From Burkholderiaceae bacterium (GTDB lineage Bacteria > Pseudomonadota > Gammaproteobacteria > Burkholderiales > Burkholderiaceae), in assembly GCA_947371415.1 (NCBI GenBank), contig CANBPJ010000041.1, positions 1 through 13,610 of the forward strand: DNA of 13,610 bases. The letters are read 5' to 3'. The notes beneath the pieces were generated by a model, which had not been told where the DNA came from, made no database searches, and saw only the letters and a list, made by a program, of their open reading frames with translations. This document shows positions 7,472 to 13,610 of the stretch, piece after piece (position 1 is the stretch's first letter; each line of letters opens with the position of its first letter). The translations under genes were made by a program, and so were the position numbers.

Positions 7472-7496
7472 CTTGAATCCAGCAGTTCTCTCTTTT

Positions 7497-7520
7497 GCCC
7501 TCTTCTTGAGGGCTTTTTTT
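7497..7520 (+). terminator. Intrinsic terminator after the TerC-USP gene
   Basis: GCCCTC (7497-7502) pairs with GAGGGC (7508-7513) around a TTCTT loop, followed by seven T residues. It lies 25 bases after the stop codon of the fusion gene and should separate it from the HPF-like gene. Confidence 0.9.
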
Positions 7521-7546
7521 GCCAAAATAATCAGTTAAATACTGAA

Positions 7547-7575
7547 TTAATATCAATTAAAGTCTGCTTTATAAA
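7547..7575 (+). promoter_or_regulatory. Putative sigma70 promoter of the HPF-like gene
   Basis: TTAATA (7547-7552) and TATAAA (7570-7575), 17 bases apart, predict a start near 7582. The -10 lies inside a perfect palindrome CTTTATAAAG (7567-7576). This start would leave almost no leader for ATG 7592 and so favours ATG 7625 for the next gene. Confidence 0.4.
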
Positions 7576-7624
7576 GAACCGAAAGGATCCTATGCTGATC
7601 GTAAGTTCACCACAGGAGAAATCA

Positions 7625-7957
7625 ATGGATGTTATTTTCGAGAACAAGACAGTAGTGGAATCAGAATTAAAAACATTTACCGAAAACCGAGTGCATTTTT
7701 CCTTAAAGCGGATTTTTTGGATGGTGCAAAAAATTAAGGTGAGTTATTCATCGGTTTCACAATCAAAGACTGCCTGCAATCAACATTGTCAAATTAGCCT
7801 GGAGACGTTTGATCATCGTCAAATCGAAGTGAGTATTACCGCTAGAGATAGACGTGTAGCACTTGATATGGGATTGAAAAAAATCTATAAACACGTACAA
7901 AGAGCGTTTCAGAAGAGTAAAAAGTATGGGCGTATTTCAAAGCATGTTTATGTATAG
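7625..7957 (+). CDS. HPF/RaiA-like ribosome-associated protein
   Basis: From ATG 7625 the product has 110 residues. It shows the single small alpha/beta domain pattern of HPF/RaiA (sigma54 modulation) proteins. There is an N-terminal strand, a helix ending 'TENRVHFSLKRIFWMVQKIKVSYSSV', then 'QHCQISLETFDHRQIEVSITARDRRVALDMGLKKIYKHVQRAF', corresponding to the C-x-I/V, V..A.D...A.D.A..R..R core of the family. It is basic, as expected for a protein that binds the small ribosomal subunit and stalls translation in stress or stationary phase. The long C-terminal dimerisation domain of long HPF is absent. Start choice: AGGAG lies eight bases before ATG 7625; an upstream in-frame ATG at 7592, with AAAGGA before it, would add 11 residues. 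Its stop codon is part of a large inverted repeat. The family match is by pattern only and divergent. Confidence 0.65.
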   Translation: MDVIFENKTVVESELKTFTENRVHFSLKRIFWMVQKIKVSYSSVSQSKTACNQHCQISLETFDHRQIEVSITARDRRVALDMGLKKIYKHVQRAFQKSKKYGRISKHVYV

Positions 7958-8002
7958 ATCACATCATACTAATTGGAGTGTCTTTGGTGTATGTGTGATC
8001 TA
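7955..8002 (+). repeat. Inverted repeat (14 bp arms, one bulge) between the HPF-like gene and the riboswitch
   Basis: TAGATCACA-T-CATAC (7955-7969) pairs with GTATGTGTGATCTA (7989-8002), leaving one bulged T and a 19-base loop. It starts at the HPF stop codon and ends ten bases before the aptamer. No T-run follows, so it is not a standard terminator. TCTAAT (7999-8004, five of six to the -10 consensus) overlaps its right arm and would start transcription at about 8011, at the 5' edge of the aptamer. An operator role or an RNA stem that ends or protects the HPF mRNA are both possible. Confidence 0.6.
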
Positions 8003-8011
8003 ATGGAAATG

Positions 8012-8113
8012 TAAACGGGGAGTAGCCTGCTCAGTCATCTGAGTCCCTTGTATCGTCAATACGACCTTTGGGTCCGGTATAAGGGTGAGTCAATATCAAG
8101 GCAAGACCATTTA
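8012..8113 (+). ncRNA. yybP-ykoY family manganese riboswitch aptamer
   Basis: The conserved core blocks are present in order. GGGGAGTAGC lies at 8017-8026. The second conserved strand, GTCAATATCAAGGCAAGACC, spans 8089-8108 and contains the GCAAGACC half of the Mn2+ site. P1 is TAAACGG (8012-8018) with CCATTTA (8107-8113), one C-A mismatch. P2 is GCCT (8025-8028) with AGGC (8099-8102). A short hairpin is CTCAG/CTGAG (8030-8034 with 8039-8043). A long arm pairs 8045-8054 with 8076-8085. The class senses Mn2+ directly by bridging the two conserved internal loops. It leads the metal-efflux operon starting at 8271. The Mn2+ ligand is inferred from class identity. Confidence 0.9.
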
Positions 8114-8130
8114 AATTTTTATAAATGGTT
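8105..8130 (+). promoter_or_regulatory. Expression-platform hairpin that competes with riboswitch stem P1
   Basis: ACCATTTA (8106-8113) and TAAATGGT (8122-8129) are perfect complements, extended by a G-U pair (8105/8130), around an eight-base A/T loop. The left arm contains the whole 3' strand of aptamer P1 (8107-8113), so only one of the two can form. The hairpin is followed by the T-rich TATATTTTG. This resembles a weak intrinsic terminator formed without Mn2+ and blocked when Mn2+ holds P1, that is, an ON switch. Confidence 0.65.
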
Positions 8131-8235
8131 ATATTTTGAATTTATTGCCCCAATTCCCGTCTCTATCGCTCAAATTGAAGTCCCCAGCCCACATTTGGGG
8201 AATTTCTTCTGCCTCGGTGTTGCTATGGCGAGATA
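8131..8235 (+). promoter_or_regulatory. Rest of the untranslated leader, with alternative pairings
   Basis: No convincing gene lies here. TCCCCA (8181-8186) pairs perfectly with TGGGGA (8196-8201), followed by ATTTCTTCT. CCCCAA (8148-8153) can instead pair with TTGGGG (8195-8200), so this segment also has two exclusive folds. It may add a second control step, such as a pause, a Rho site or masking of the downstream start region. Confidence 0.35.
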
Positions 8236-8271
8236 ATGAAAGTTCTACTTCATTTTATAAAATTGTTGTAA
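8236..8271 (+). CDS. Possible 11-residue leader peptide coupled to the efflux operon
   Basis: ATG at 8236 opens a short frame, MKVLLHFIKLL, ending with TAA at 8269-8271. The last A of this stop is the first A of the ATG of the TolC-type gene (TAATG). The upstream GGCGAG (8228-8233) is a modest ribosome binding site but lies close to the start, whereas the TolC gene itself has no visible site. Translation of the peptide could deliver ribosomes to the next start. It may also be chance. Confidence 0.35.
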   Translation: MKVLLHFIKLL

Positions 8272-9536
8272 TGAGTCGTTTAAAAGCCATTTTGCTAATC
8301 TGTGTTTGCGCTTTGTTAGCGGGCGAGGTAAATGCACAGGGTCAAAAGCCGCTGACAGTAAATGAGCTCATTACTTTGGCTCTGGACGCTAGCCCGCAAG
8401 TGCTGGCGGCGAGAGATCAATCCAGGGCGGTGAAGGGCCAGCTTTCCACTGCGCGTGCAATCCCAAATCCTGACTTTGAAATTAACACCGGTCAACAGAG
8501 ATCCGTATCGGGACCACTGACTACGGGCAATGTTTCATCGTGGTCCGTAACGCAACCGCTGGATATGCCATATACCCGTTTCCCACGAGTCAATGCCGCT
8601 GAAGCAAATTCACGCGCTGCAGAGGCTGGCCGTATTGCTTTTGAAATTGAATTAATTTCCAAGGTTCAACAACGATTTTATGAATTAATGCGTCGTGATG
8701 CGGAGCTAAAAGCAGCTGAAGAAGATATGAGTTTGACAAAGCAAATTCGTGACCGTATGCAAATTCGTTATGAGGTGGGCGAAACGGCTCGCTTTGAACT
8801 CATTCGTGCGCAGACTGAGTTTCTGAATGCGCAGATTAATGCCGAATCGAGCAAGCTGCGGCTTGAGCAGGCAAAAGGTCAATTGCGTCAGGCGGTCGGC
8901 TATCAATTGCCTGCCGACTATGAGGTTGTCTCCCAGAATCCAAAAATTGAAGTCCTACCCGCTTTACCAATATTGTTGAGTGAGCTGCAAACCCAGAGTC
9001 CTGAGTTGCAAAGAGCCAAGGCAGAGGTCGAGGCTACCGAATCTAAGTTGAGCTTTGAGCAAAATTCTCGCTTACCTCGTCTCTCATTCAAAGCTCAGCA
9101 ATATAACGACCCCAATTTTACGGATCGGCAATATGGTTTAGTGGTGAGCATTCCTATCTGGGACTTCAAAGGTGGCCAGATAGCTGAGGCAGAGGCAAAT
9201 GCATCCAAGGCTAAAAATCAATTGAACGCCCAAAGCCAAAGTCTCGAACAGCAGTTAGAGACCGCTTATAAGCTTTATCAGATGACAAGTTATCAGGTGA
9301 AAATTCTAGATCAAGAGGTTGTGCAGTTGGCATCGAGTGCGCGACGGATTGCAGAAGTTTCTTACCGCTATGGTGAACGGGGAATGCTGGAGTATTTAGA
9401 TGCGCAAAGAACATTTAGGGTGGCTCGCAACGATTTAATTAAGGCTCGCTTTGATTTGGCCTCAGTCGTCACTGAGATACAGCGTTTAAGGGCAACCCCA
9501 GATTGGATTGCAAAGATAGAAAGTGGAAAGCAATGA
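8271..9536 (+). CDS. TolC/CzcC-type outer-membrane factor of a metal RND efflux system
   Basis: From ATG 8271 the protein has 421 residues with a signal peptide (MSRLKAILLICVCALLAGEVNAQ, cleavage after residue 22). The frame is open further upstream, but the extra 45 residues would hide the signal peptide and include no ATG. Two outer-membrane efflux repeats are visible: 'TVNELITLALDASPQVLAARD' at about 28-48 and 'SELQTQSPELQRAKAEVEATESKL' at about 237-260. Each is followed by a beta segment ('IPNPDFEIN', 'LPRLSFKAQ') and long coiled-coil helices. This is the OEP family fold that trimerises into the outer-membrane channel and periplasmic tunnel. Its stop overlaps the start of the adaptor gene (ATGA, 9533-9536), a sign of translational coupling. 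No cysteine follows the signal peptide, so it is not a lipoprotein, unlike many OprM-type channels. CzcC-like by context. Confidence 0.88.
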   Translation: MSRLKAILLICVCALLAGEVNAQGQKPLTVNELITLALDASPQVLAARDQSRAVKGQLSTARAIPNPDFEINTGQQRSVSGPLTTGNVSSWSVTQPLDMPYTRFPRVNAAEANSRAAEAGRIAFEIELISKVQQRFYELMRRDAELKAAEEDMSLTKQIRDRMQIRYEVGETARFELIRAQTEFLNAQINAESSKLRLEQAKGQLRQAVGYQLPADYEVVSQNPKIEVLPALPILLSELQTQSPELQRAKAEVEATESKLSFEQNSRLPRLSFKAQQYNDPNFTDRQYGLVVSIPIWDFKGGQIAEAEANASKAKNQLNAQSQSLEQQLETAYKLYQMTSYQVKILDQEVVQLASSARRIAEVSYRYGERGMLEYLDAQRTFRVARNDLIKARFDLASVVTEIQRLRATPDWIAKIESGKQ

Positions 9537-10879
9537 AGCAAGAGTTCATGGCAACAGTGGGTAAATTCAAGGAGCTGTACTCGCGCTATATGACGATTGC
9601 AAAAGTCTATGCGCGGGAATGGGTTGCCATCACCATCAAAACACAAAATGATTGGTATACATATACTCATGAGTGGTTTAGTTTGCACTTGCCTCGTGTG
9701 GCCCAGCAATACGATAAGAGTCCGCAATGGACGCAGAAGGGGCTCTTTTATTTCCCGTGGTTTTGCCTATTTCTGATCATTCTGAATTACTTCAATGTAT
9801 TTGATCGCAGCCCAACAATCAAGTCTGTACAGGATCCTAATGTGGTGATTGTTAATACTGATCTTCGCAGCATGATTGCTGATGGACCTATAGCTACTCG
9901 CACCTTTGTTGAAGAGCTGCGCGCATCTGGACGCATTGATTTTAATGAACTCTTTCTGTCGCGTATTGGTGCAAATGTGACAGGTCGCGTCTCTGAAATT
10001 TTGGCTATTCCTGGGCAGGTCGTAAAGCAGGGTGATATTTTGGCGAAGATTATCTCTACAGAATTAACGCAATCTCAACTATCTTTCTTGAAGGCGAAAA
10101 GTGCGAGTCAGTTAGCTGATCAAGCTGCCAATCGCGCCAGAATTTTGTACAAAGAGGATGTCATTGCCTTGGCAGAGTTGCAAAGGCGTGAAGCTGAGGC
10201 AAGTAGTGCAAAAGCGGAATTTCGTGCGGCCAATGATCAATTGCGCGTTCAGGGAATGGACCAGCCTAGTATTGATCGCTTAGCGAAGTCAGGTGTGATT
10301 GAATCCACAAATAATGTCATTGCCACTATCCCCGGTGAAATTGTGGAGAGAAAGATCAATAAAGGTCAGGTTGTGCAGCCCGCAGATGCACTCTTCACGG
10401 TTGCCGACTTGGGCTCTTTATGGGCCGTCTCTGAAATCCCTGAGAGCAATGCCTATCTGATTCATAAGGGTCAGAAGGTGACCTTGATTATTCCCGCCTT
10501 AAGAAATACCGAGATTGAGGGTATGGTTGCGCATGTGGACTCCATTGTTAATCCGCAGACTCGCACAGTGGTGGTTCGCATGGAAGTGCCCAACAAAGAA
10601 GGGCTTATTAAGCCTGGCATGTTGGCAACGATGATGATTGAAAGCCAGCCTACGGAAAGATTGCTGGTTCCATCTAGCGCAGTGATTCGTGAAGATAATC
10701 ATGATCATGTTTTCATTCGCGAGGATGATGAAACATATCGTATGGTTCCCGTCAAATTGGGTCCGGAAGGTAAGGGCTATCGCCCAGTCATTTCTGGTCT
10801 CAAAGAGGATCAGGTCATTGCTGTGAATGGTGCATTCCATTTGAATGCAGAACGTAAGCGGCAGTTGAGTGGTGGATAG
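9533..10879 (+). CDS. RND periplasmic adaptor (CzcB/CusB-like) with cytoplasmic N-terminal extension
   Basis: ATG 9533 overlaps the previous stop (ATGA) and has GTGGAAAG upstream, giving 448 residues. Residues 1-70 are a polar, aromatic-rich segment before the only membrane helix (71-90, LFYFPWFCLFLIILNYFNVF). The periplasmic part follows: a beta strand 'GRIDFNELFLSRIGANVTGRVSEILAIPGQVVKQGDILAKI' with lipoyl half-motifs at 150-172 and 262-290 (IATIPGEIVERKINKGQVVQPADALFTVADLGSLWAV). Between them is a short alpha hairpin (175-250). Next come the beta-barrel and membrane-proximal domains ('VDSIVNPQTRTVVVRMEV', 'LLVPSSAVI'). This is the HlyD/MFP family of heavy-metal RND systems, which links pump to channel. 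His-Asp-His (390-392) in an acidic loop could contact metal. The long N-terminal extension is not usual for this family. The RND gene starts five bases after its stop. Confidence 0.87.
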   Translation: MKQEFMATVGKFKELYSRYMTIAKVYAREWVAITIKTQNDWYTYTHEWFSLHLPRVAQQYDKSPQWTQKGLFYFPWFCLFLIILNYFNVFDRSPTIKSVQDPNVVIVNTDLRSMIADGPIATRTFVEELRASGRIDFNELFLSRIGANVTGRVSEILAIPGQVVKQGDILAKIISTELTQSQLSFLKAKSASQLADQAANRARILYKEDVIALAELQRREAEASSAKAEFRAANDQLRVQGMDQPSIDRLAKSGVIESTNNVIATIPGEIVERKINKGQVVQPADALFTVADLGSLWAVSEIPESNAYLIHKGQKVTLIIPALRNTEIEGMVAHVDSIVNPQTRTVVVRMEVPNKEGLIKPGMLATMMIESQPTERLLVPSSAVIREDNHDHVFIREDDETYRMVPVKLGPEGKGYRPVISGLKEDQVIAVNGAFHLNAERKRQLSGG

Positions 10880-10884
10880 ATCTC

Positions 10885-13610
10885 ATGATTGAGAAACTGG
10901 TTCGCCTTTCATTACAGCAGCGATTACTCGTTGTCATCCTAGCGCTGGTCCTTTTTGTGGCCGGCTTATTGGCAACAAAGCGATTATCTGTAGATGCGTT
11001 TCCGGATGTCACTAATGTTCAGGTGCAAATTGCATCTGAGGCACCAGGTCGCTCGCCTGAAGAGGTGGAGCGTTTTGTCACAGTCCCTATTGAATTGGGG
11101 ATGACAGGGCTGCCTGGTCTGACCGAAATGCGTTCCTTGAACCGTAATGGCATTTCCGTCATTACCTTGGTATTTACTGAGAAAACCGATCTTTACTTTG
11201 CAAGGCAGTTAGTCACTGAGCGCTTGATTGAAGTGGCGACAAAAATGCCGATCGGCATTACCCCTGTTTTGGCGCCACCTTCAACGGGATTGGGTGAAAT
11301 TTACCAATACACCCTTGATCACCCCTCTGATGGCAATAGACAGTTGACGGTGGATGATTTAGAAGATCGTCGCTCGATCCAGGATTGGATTGTGCGCCCC
11401 ATGTTGCGCTCTGTACCAGGCGTGGCTGAGATCAATACGCAAGGGGGTTATGCGCGTGAGTATCAGGTTTTGGTAAATCCAGAACGATTGCGTCATTATC
11501 AAATTAGTTTGCGCGAAGTCTATGGGGCGCTTGCTAGGAATAATGCGAACTCTGGCGGTGGCCAACTTCCTTCGTATGCTGAGAGATATTTAATTCGGGG
11601 TGTAGGTCTGATTACTAGGCCAGAGGATATTGGAAAAATTATTCTCAAAGAGGTTAAGGGAATTCCGGTATACGTGAAGAACGTGGCAGAAGTCACGATC
11701 GGTAGTGAGATTAGGCAGGGTGCTGCTATTAAGAATGGTTATACCGAGAGCGTCGCCGGCATTATTCAAATGATTCGTGGCGGTAATGCACGGGATGTCG
11801 TCAATCGCATCAAGCTCAAAGTGGCCGAAATTAATGAGGGCAAATTATTGCCAGATGGCTTACAGATTGTGCCTTTTTACGATCGCACCGATCTGGTTAA
11901 CGCTGCCATGTTCAATGTGGCCAAAGTCTTAATTGAGGGCGTCATCCTCGTTGTTATCTTACTGTTTTTATTCTTGGGCGATGTTCGTTCATCACTGATC
12001 GTGGTCGCCACACTGATTCTGACGCCGCTACTGACCTTCTTGGTGATGAATCGTTATGGCATTTCTGCGAACTTGATGTCGCTGGGTGGTCTTGCGATTG
12101 CGATTGGCATCATGGTCGATGGATCAGTGGTGGTGGTTGAAAATACCTTTGCTAAATTAGGTCAGCGATTGAAGTCTGGAGAATCTAAGAACCGGATTAT
12201 TTTAGAGGCTGCTACCGAGGTTGGGACGCCGGTACTCTTTGGTGTTGGCATTATTATTTTGGTTTTCATGCCACTCCTGTCGCTTGAGGGTATGGAGGGC
12301 AAAATGTTTGCCCCAATGGCTATCACTATTGCCATTGCGCTGACGATCTCTTTAATTCTGTCGTTTACTTTGTCACCAGTGTTGTGTTCATACATTCTCA
12401 AGGGTGGTAGTGAGGATGACACTAAAGCGGTAGCCCGCATCCGCGCCCCTTATGAGCGTTGGCTACGCTGGAGCTTGGCTAATCCTAGGTTGGTGGTAAA
12501 GCGGTCTTTGATTGCTTTAGCAATCAGCTTAGTGGGATTTGTTCTATTAGGTAAAGCATTTATTCCCGTGATGCAGGAGGGCTCTATCACGCCAGTGATT
12601 GTGCGTGCGCCGAATATTTCATTAGATGAGTCAATCAAGTTGGAGTTCGAGGCAATCAAACGCATCATGACCATACCCGGTGTGGAGATGGCAGTTTCGC
12701 GCTTAGGTAAGGGTGAGTCCCCTGCAGATCCTGGTCAACCCAATGAGTCTGATCCTATTGTGACGCTCAAGCCTTTGGGTGATCGGAAGCTCAGTCAAGA
12801 AGAAATAGCGCAAGAGATTCGCGACAAGCTCAAGACGCTTCCGGGAATCGAGTTATCGATTTCACAGCCGATTGCTGCACGCGTTGATGAAATGGTGTCT
12901 GGTGTGCGATCTCAAGTGGCGATCAAAATTTTTGGCGATGATCTCATTGTTCTACAGAAGTTGGGCGGACAGATTAGTCAGATTCTGACCAAAATGAAGG
13001 GTAGCAATGACTTGCGTATTGAGCAGGCCTCAGGACAAAACTACCTCAATATCAAAATTGATCGTGATGCGATTGCCCGCTATGGAATTAACGTTTCTGA
13101 TGTAAATGAAGTCATTGAAACGGCGATTGGTGGCAAGCAAGCCAGTACTGTTTATGAGGGGGAGCGGCGATTCCCCTTAGTTCTTCGCTATCCCACTCCG
13201 TATCGCGACAAGGTAGATGCGATTGAAAATATTATCTTGCACTCTTCAGACGGCGCCCAAGTATTAATGCGCGACTTAGCTGAAATTACTTTGGTGGATG
13301 GGCCTGCGCAGATTTCTAGGGAGTCGGGCAAGCGTCGTCTCGTAGTCGGCGTCAACGTTGACGGCCGAGATCTGGGCGGTTTTGTGAAGGAGGCGCAAGA
13401 CCTGATTGCCAAGCAGGTGGAGTTGCCCCAGGGCTATACCCTCGAATGGGGTGGTCAATTTGAAAATATGGAGCGTGCGATGGCACGTTTGATGGTCATC
13501 ATTCCGCTGACTATTCTGGCAATTTATTTCCTACTCTTTATGCTCTTTAAGTCCATGCGCTTGGCTGGATTAATTATCCTAGTGCTTCCGTTTGCTTCGA
13601 TCGGCGGGGT
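10885..13610 (+). CDS. Heavy-metal efflux RND pump (CusA/CzcA family), C-terminus cut by window edge
   Basis: The frame is open from ATG 10885 to the right edge, 908 codons of a protein that is usually about 1,020-1,060 residues. The first membrane helix is at 12-30. 'SVDAFPDVTNVQVQI' follows, the hallmark of the CusA/CzcA (HME) subfamily. The large periplasmic porter region runs to about 340 and membrane helices 2-6 to about 510. The proton-relay motif on helix 4 reads 'LAIAIGIMVDGSVVVVENTF' (403-422), with D412 and E419 conserved but Ala at 406 where CzcA has the first Asp of DFG. 'FIPVMQEGSI' starts the second half. The CusA copper methionines are absent by eye alignment; the segment there reads 'RVDEMVSGVRSQVAIKIFGDD', more like divalent-metal pumps. 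It uses the proton gradient to export metal. Expected substrate: a divalent cation, perhaps Mn2+, from the riboswitch upstream. Confidence 0.9.
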   Translation, partial: MIEKLVRLSLQQRLLVVILALVLFVAGLLATKRLSVDAFPDVTNVQVQIASEAPGRSPEEVERFVTVPIELGMTGLPGLTEMRSLNRNGISVITLVFTEKTDLYFARQLVTERLIEVATKMPIGITPVLAPPSTGLGEIYQYTLDHPSDGNRQLTVDDLEDRRSIQDWIVRPMLRSVPGVAEINTQGGYAREYQVLVNPERLRHYQISLREVYGALARNNANSGGGQLPSYAERYLIRGVGLITRPEDIGKIILKEVKGIPVYVKNVAEVTIGSEIRQGAAIKNGYTESVAGIIQMIRGGNARDVVNRIKLKVAEINEGKLLPDGLQIVPFYDRTDLVNAAMFNVAKVLIEGVILVVILLFLFLGDVRSSLIVVATLILTPLLTFLVMNRYGISANLMSLGGLAIAIGIMVDGSVVVVENTFAKLGQRLKSGESKNRIILEAATEVGTPVLFGVGIIILVFMPLLSLEGMEGKMFAPMAITIAIALTISLILSFTLSPVLCSYILKGGSEDDTKAVARIRAPYERWLRWSLANPRLVVKRSLIALAISLVGFVLLGKAFIPVMQEGSITPVIVRAPNISLDESIKLEFEAIKRIMTIPGVEMAVSRLGKGESPADPGQPNESDPIVTLKPLGDRKLSQEEIAQEIRDKLKTLPGIELSISQPIAARVDEMVSGVRSQVAIKIFGDDLIVLQKLGGQISQILTKMKGSNDLRIEQASGQNYLNIKIDRDAIARYGINVSDVNEVIETAIGGKQASTVYEGERRFPLVLRYPTPYRDKVDAIENIILHSSDGAQVLMRDLAEITLVDGPAQISRESGKRRLVVGVNVDGRDLGGFVKEAQDLIAKQVELPQGYTLEWGGQFENMERAMARLMVIIPLTILAIYFLLFMLFKSMRLAGLIILVLPFASIGG

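Noticed and set aside
8048..8236. Open frame of 62 codons beginning with TTG inside the riboswitch
   Set aside because: It begins inside the structured aptamer, has no ribosome binding site and no family resemblance; the region is better explained as untranslated leader.
8136..8270. Longer TolC-type protein starting upstream of 8271
   Set aside because: Starts would be TTG or GTG without a ribosome binding site, and the extra residues would bury a clear signal peptide.
10499..10840. Minus-strand 113-codon frame antisense to the adaptor gene
   Set aside because: His/Asn-rich composition is the mirror of a conserved coding frame; no start signal or family match.
10885..13610. Assignment of the pump as CusA (Cu/Ag)
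   Set aside because: Overall family fits, but the three methionines expected in CusA are not present in the aligned segments.

Overview
The window looks like a piece of a betaproteobacterial chromosome. The closest fit is a small-genome Burkholderiales member such as Polynucleobacter. This is inferred from the moderate G+C, the phasin gene, the protein styles and the tight gene packing; no marker gene is present to prove it. It holds eleven protein-coding genes (two cut by the window edges), a clear Mn2+ riboswitch of the yybP-ykoY class, two good intrinsic terminators and several weaker regulatory elements. No tRNA, rRNA, CRISPR array or insertion sequence was seen.

Layout. At 1-487 (minus) lies a GNAT acetyltransferase cut by the left edge. 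Divergent from it, 571-2589 (plus) holds a TauE/SafE-type membrane permease, a small exported protein of unknown function and an exported parvulin-type peptidyl-prolyl isomerase, ending at a strong terminator (2608-2633). A monocistronic phasin gene follows (2728-3291). At 3316-6081 (minus) is a three-gene set read right to left: an NhaR-like LysR regulator, an SbtA-type sodium-dependent bicarbonate transporter and a DUF6671-like protein with four CxxC pairs. Divergent from that set, 6206-7471 (plus) encodes a TerC-family membrane protein fused to a universal-stress-protein domain, followed by a terminator (7497-7520). A short HPF/RaiA-like ribosome-associated protein gene (7625-7957) comes next.

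The most notable part is 7955-13610. A yybP-ykoY manganese aptamer (8012-8113) sits in a roughly 260-base leader ahead of a heavy-metal RND efflux operon: a TolC-type outer-membrane factor, a membrane-fusion adaptor with an unusual cytoplasmic N-terminal extension, and a CusA/CzcA-type pump cut by the right edge. A perfect 8-bp hairpin directly after the aptamer reuses the 3' strand of aptamer stem P1, so the two structures exclude each other. This suggests that Mn2+ switches the pump ON. By eye the pump lacks the CusA methionines and the first Asp of the CzcA DFG motif, which fits a divalent-metal pump of unassigned specificity. With TerC next door (TerC/YjbE/YkoY relatives are often linked to Mn2+ export and to the same riboswitch class), 6206-13610 reads as a manganese-homeostasis island. 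The other theme is sodium and bicarbonate: an NhaR-like sensor type beside a Na+-coupled HCO3- importer, with no SbtB gene in the window.
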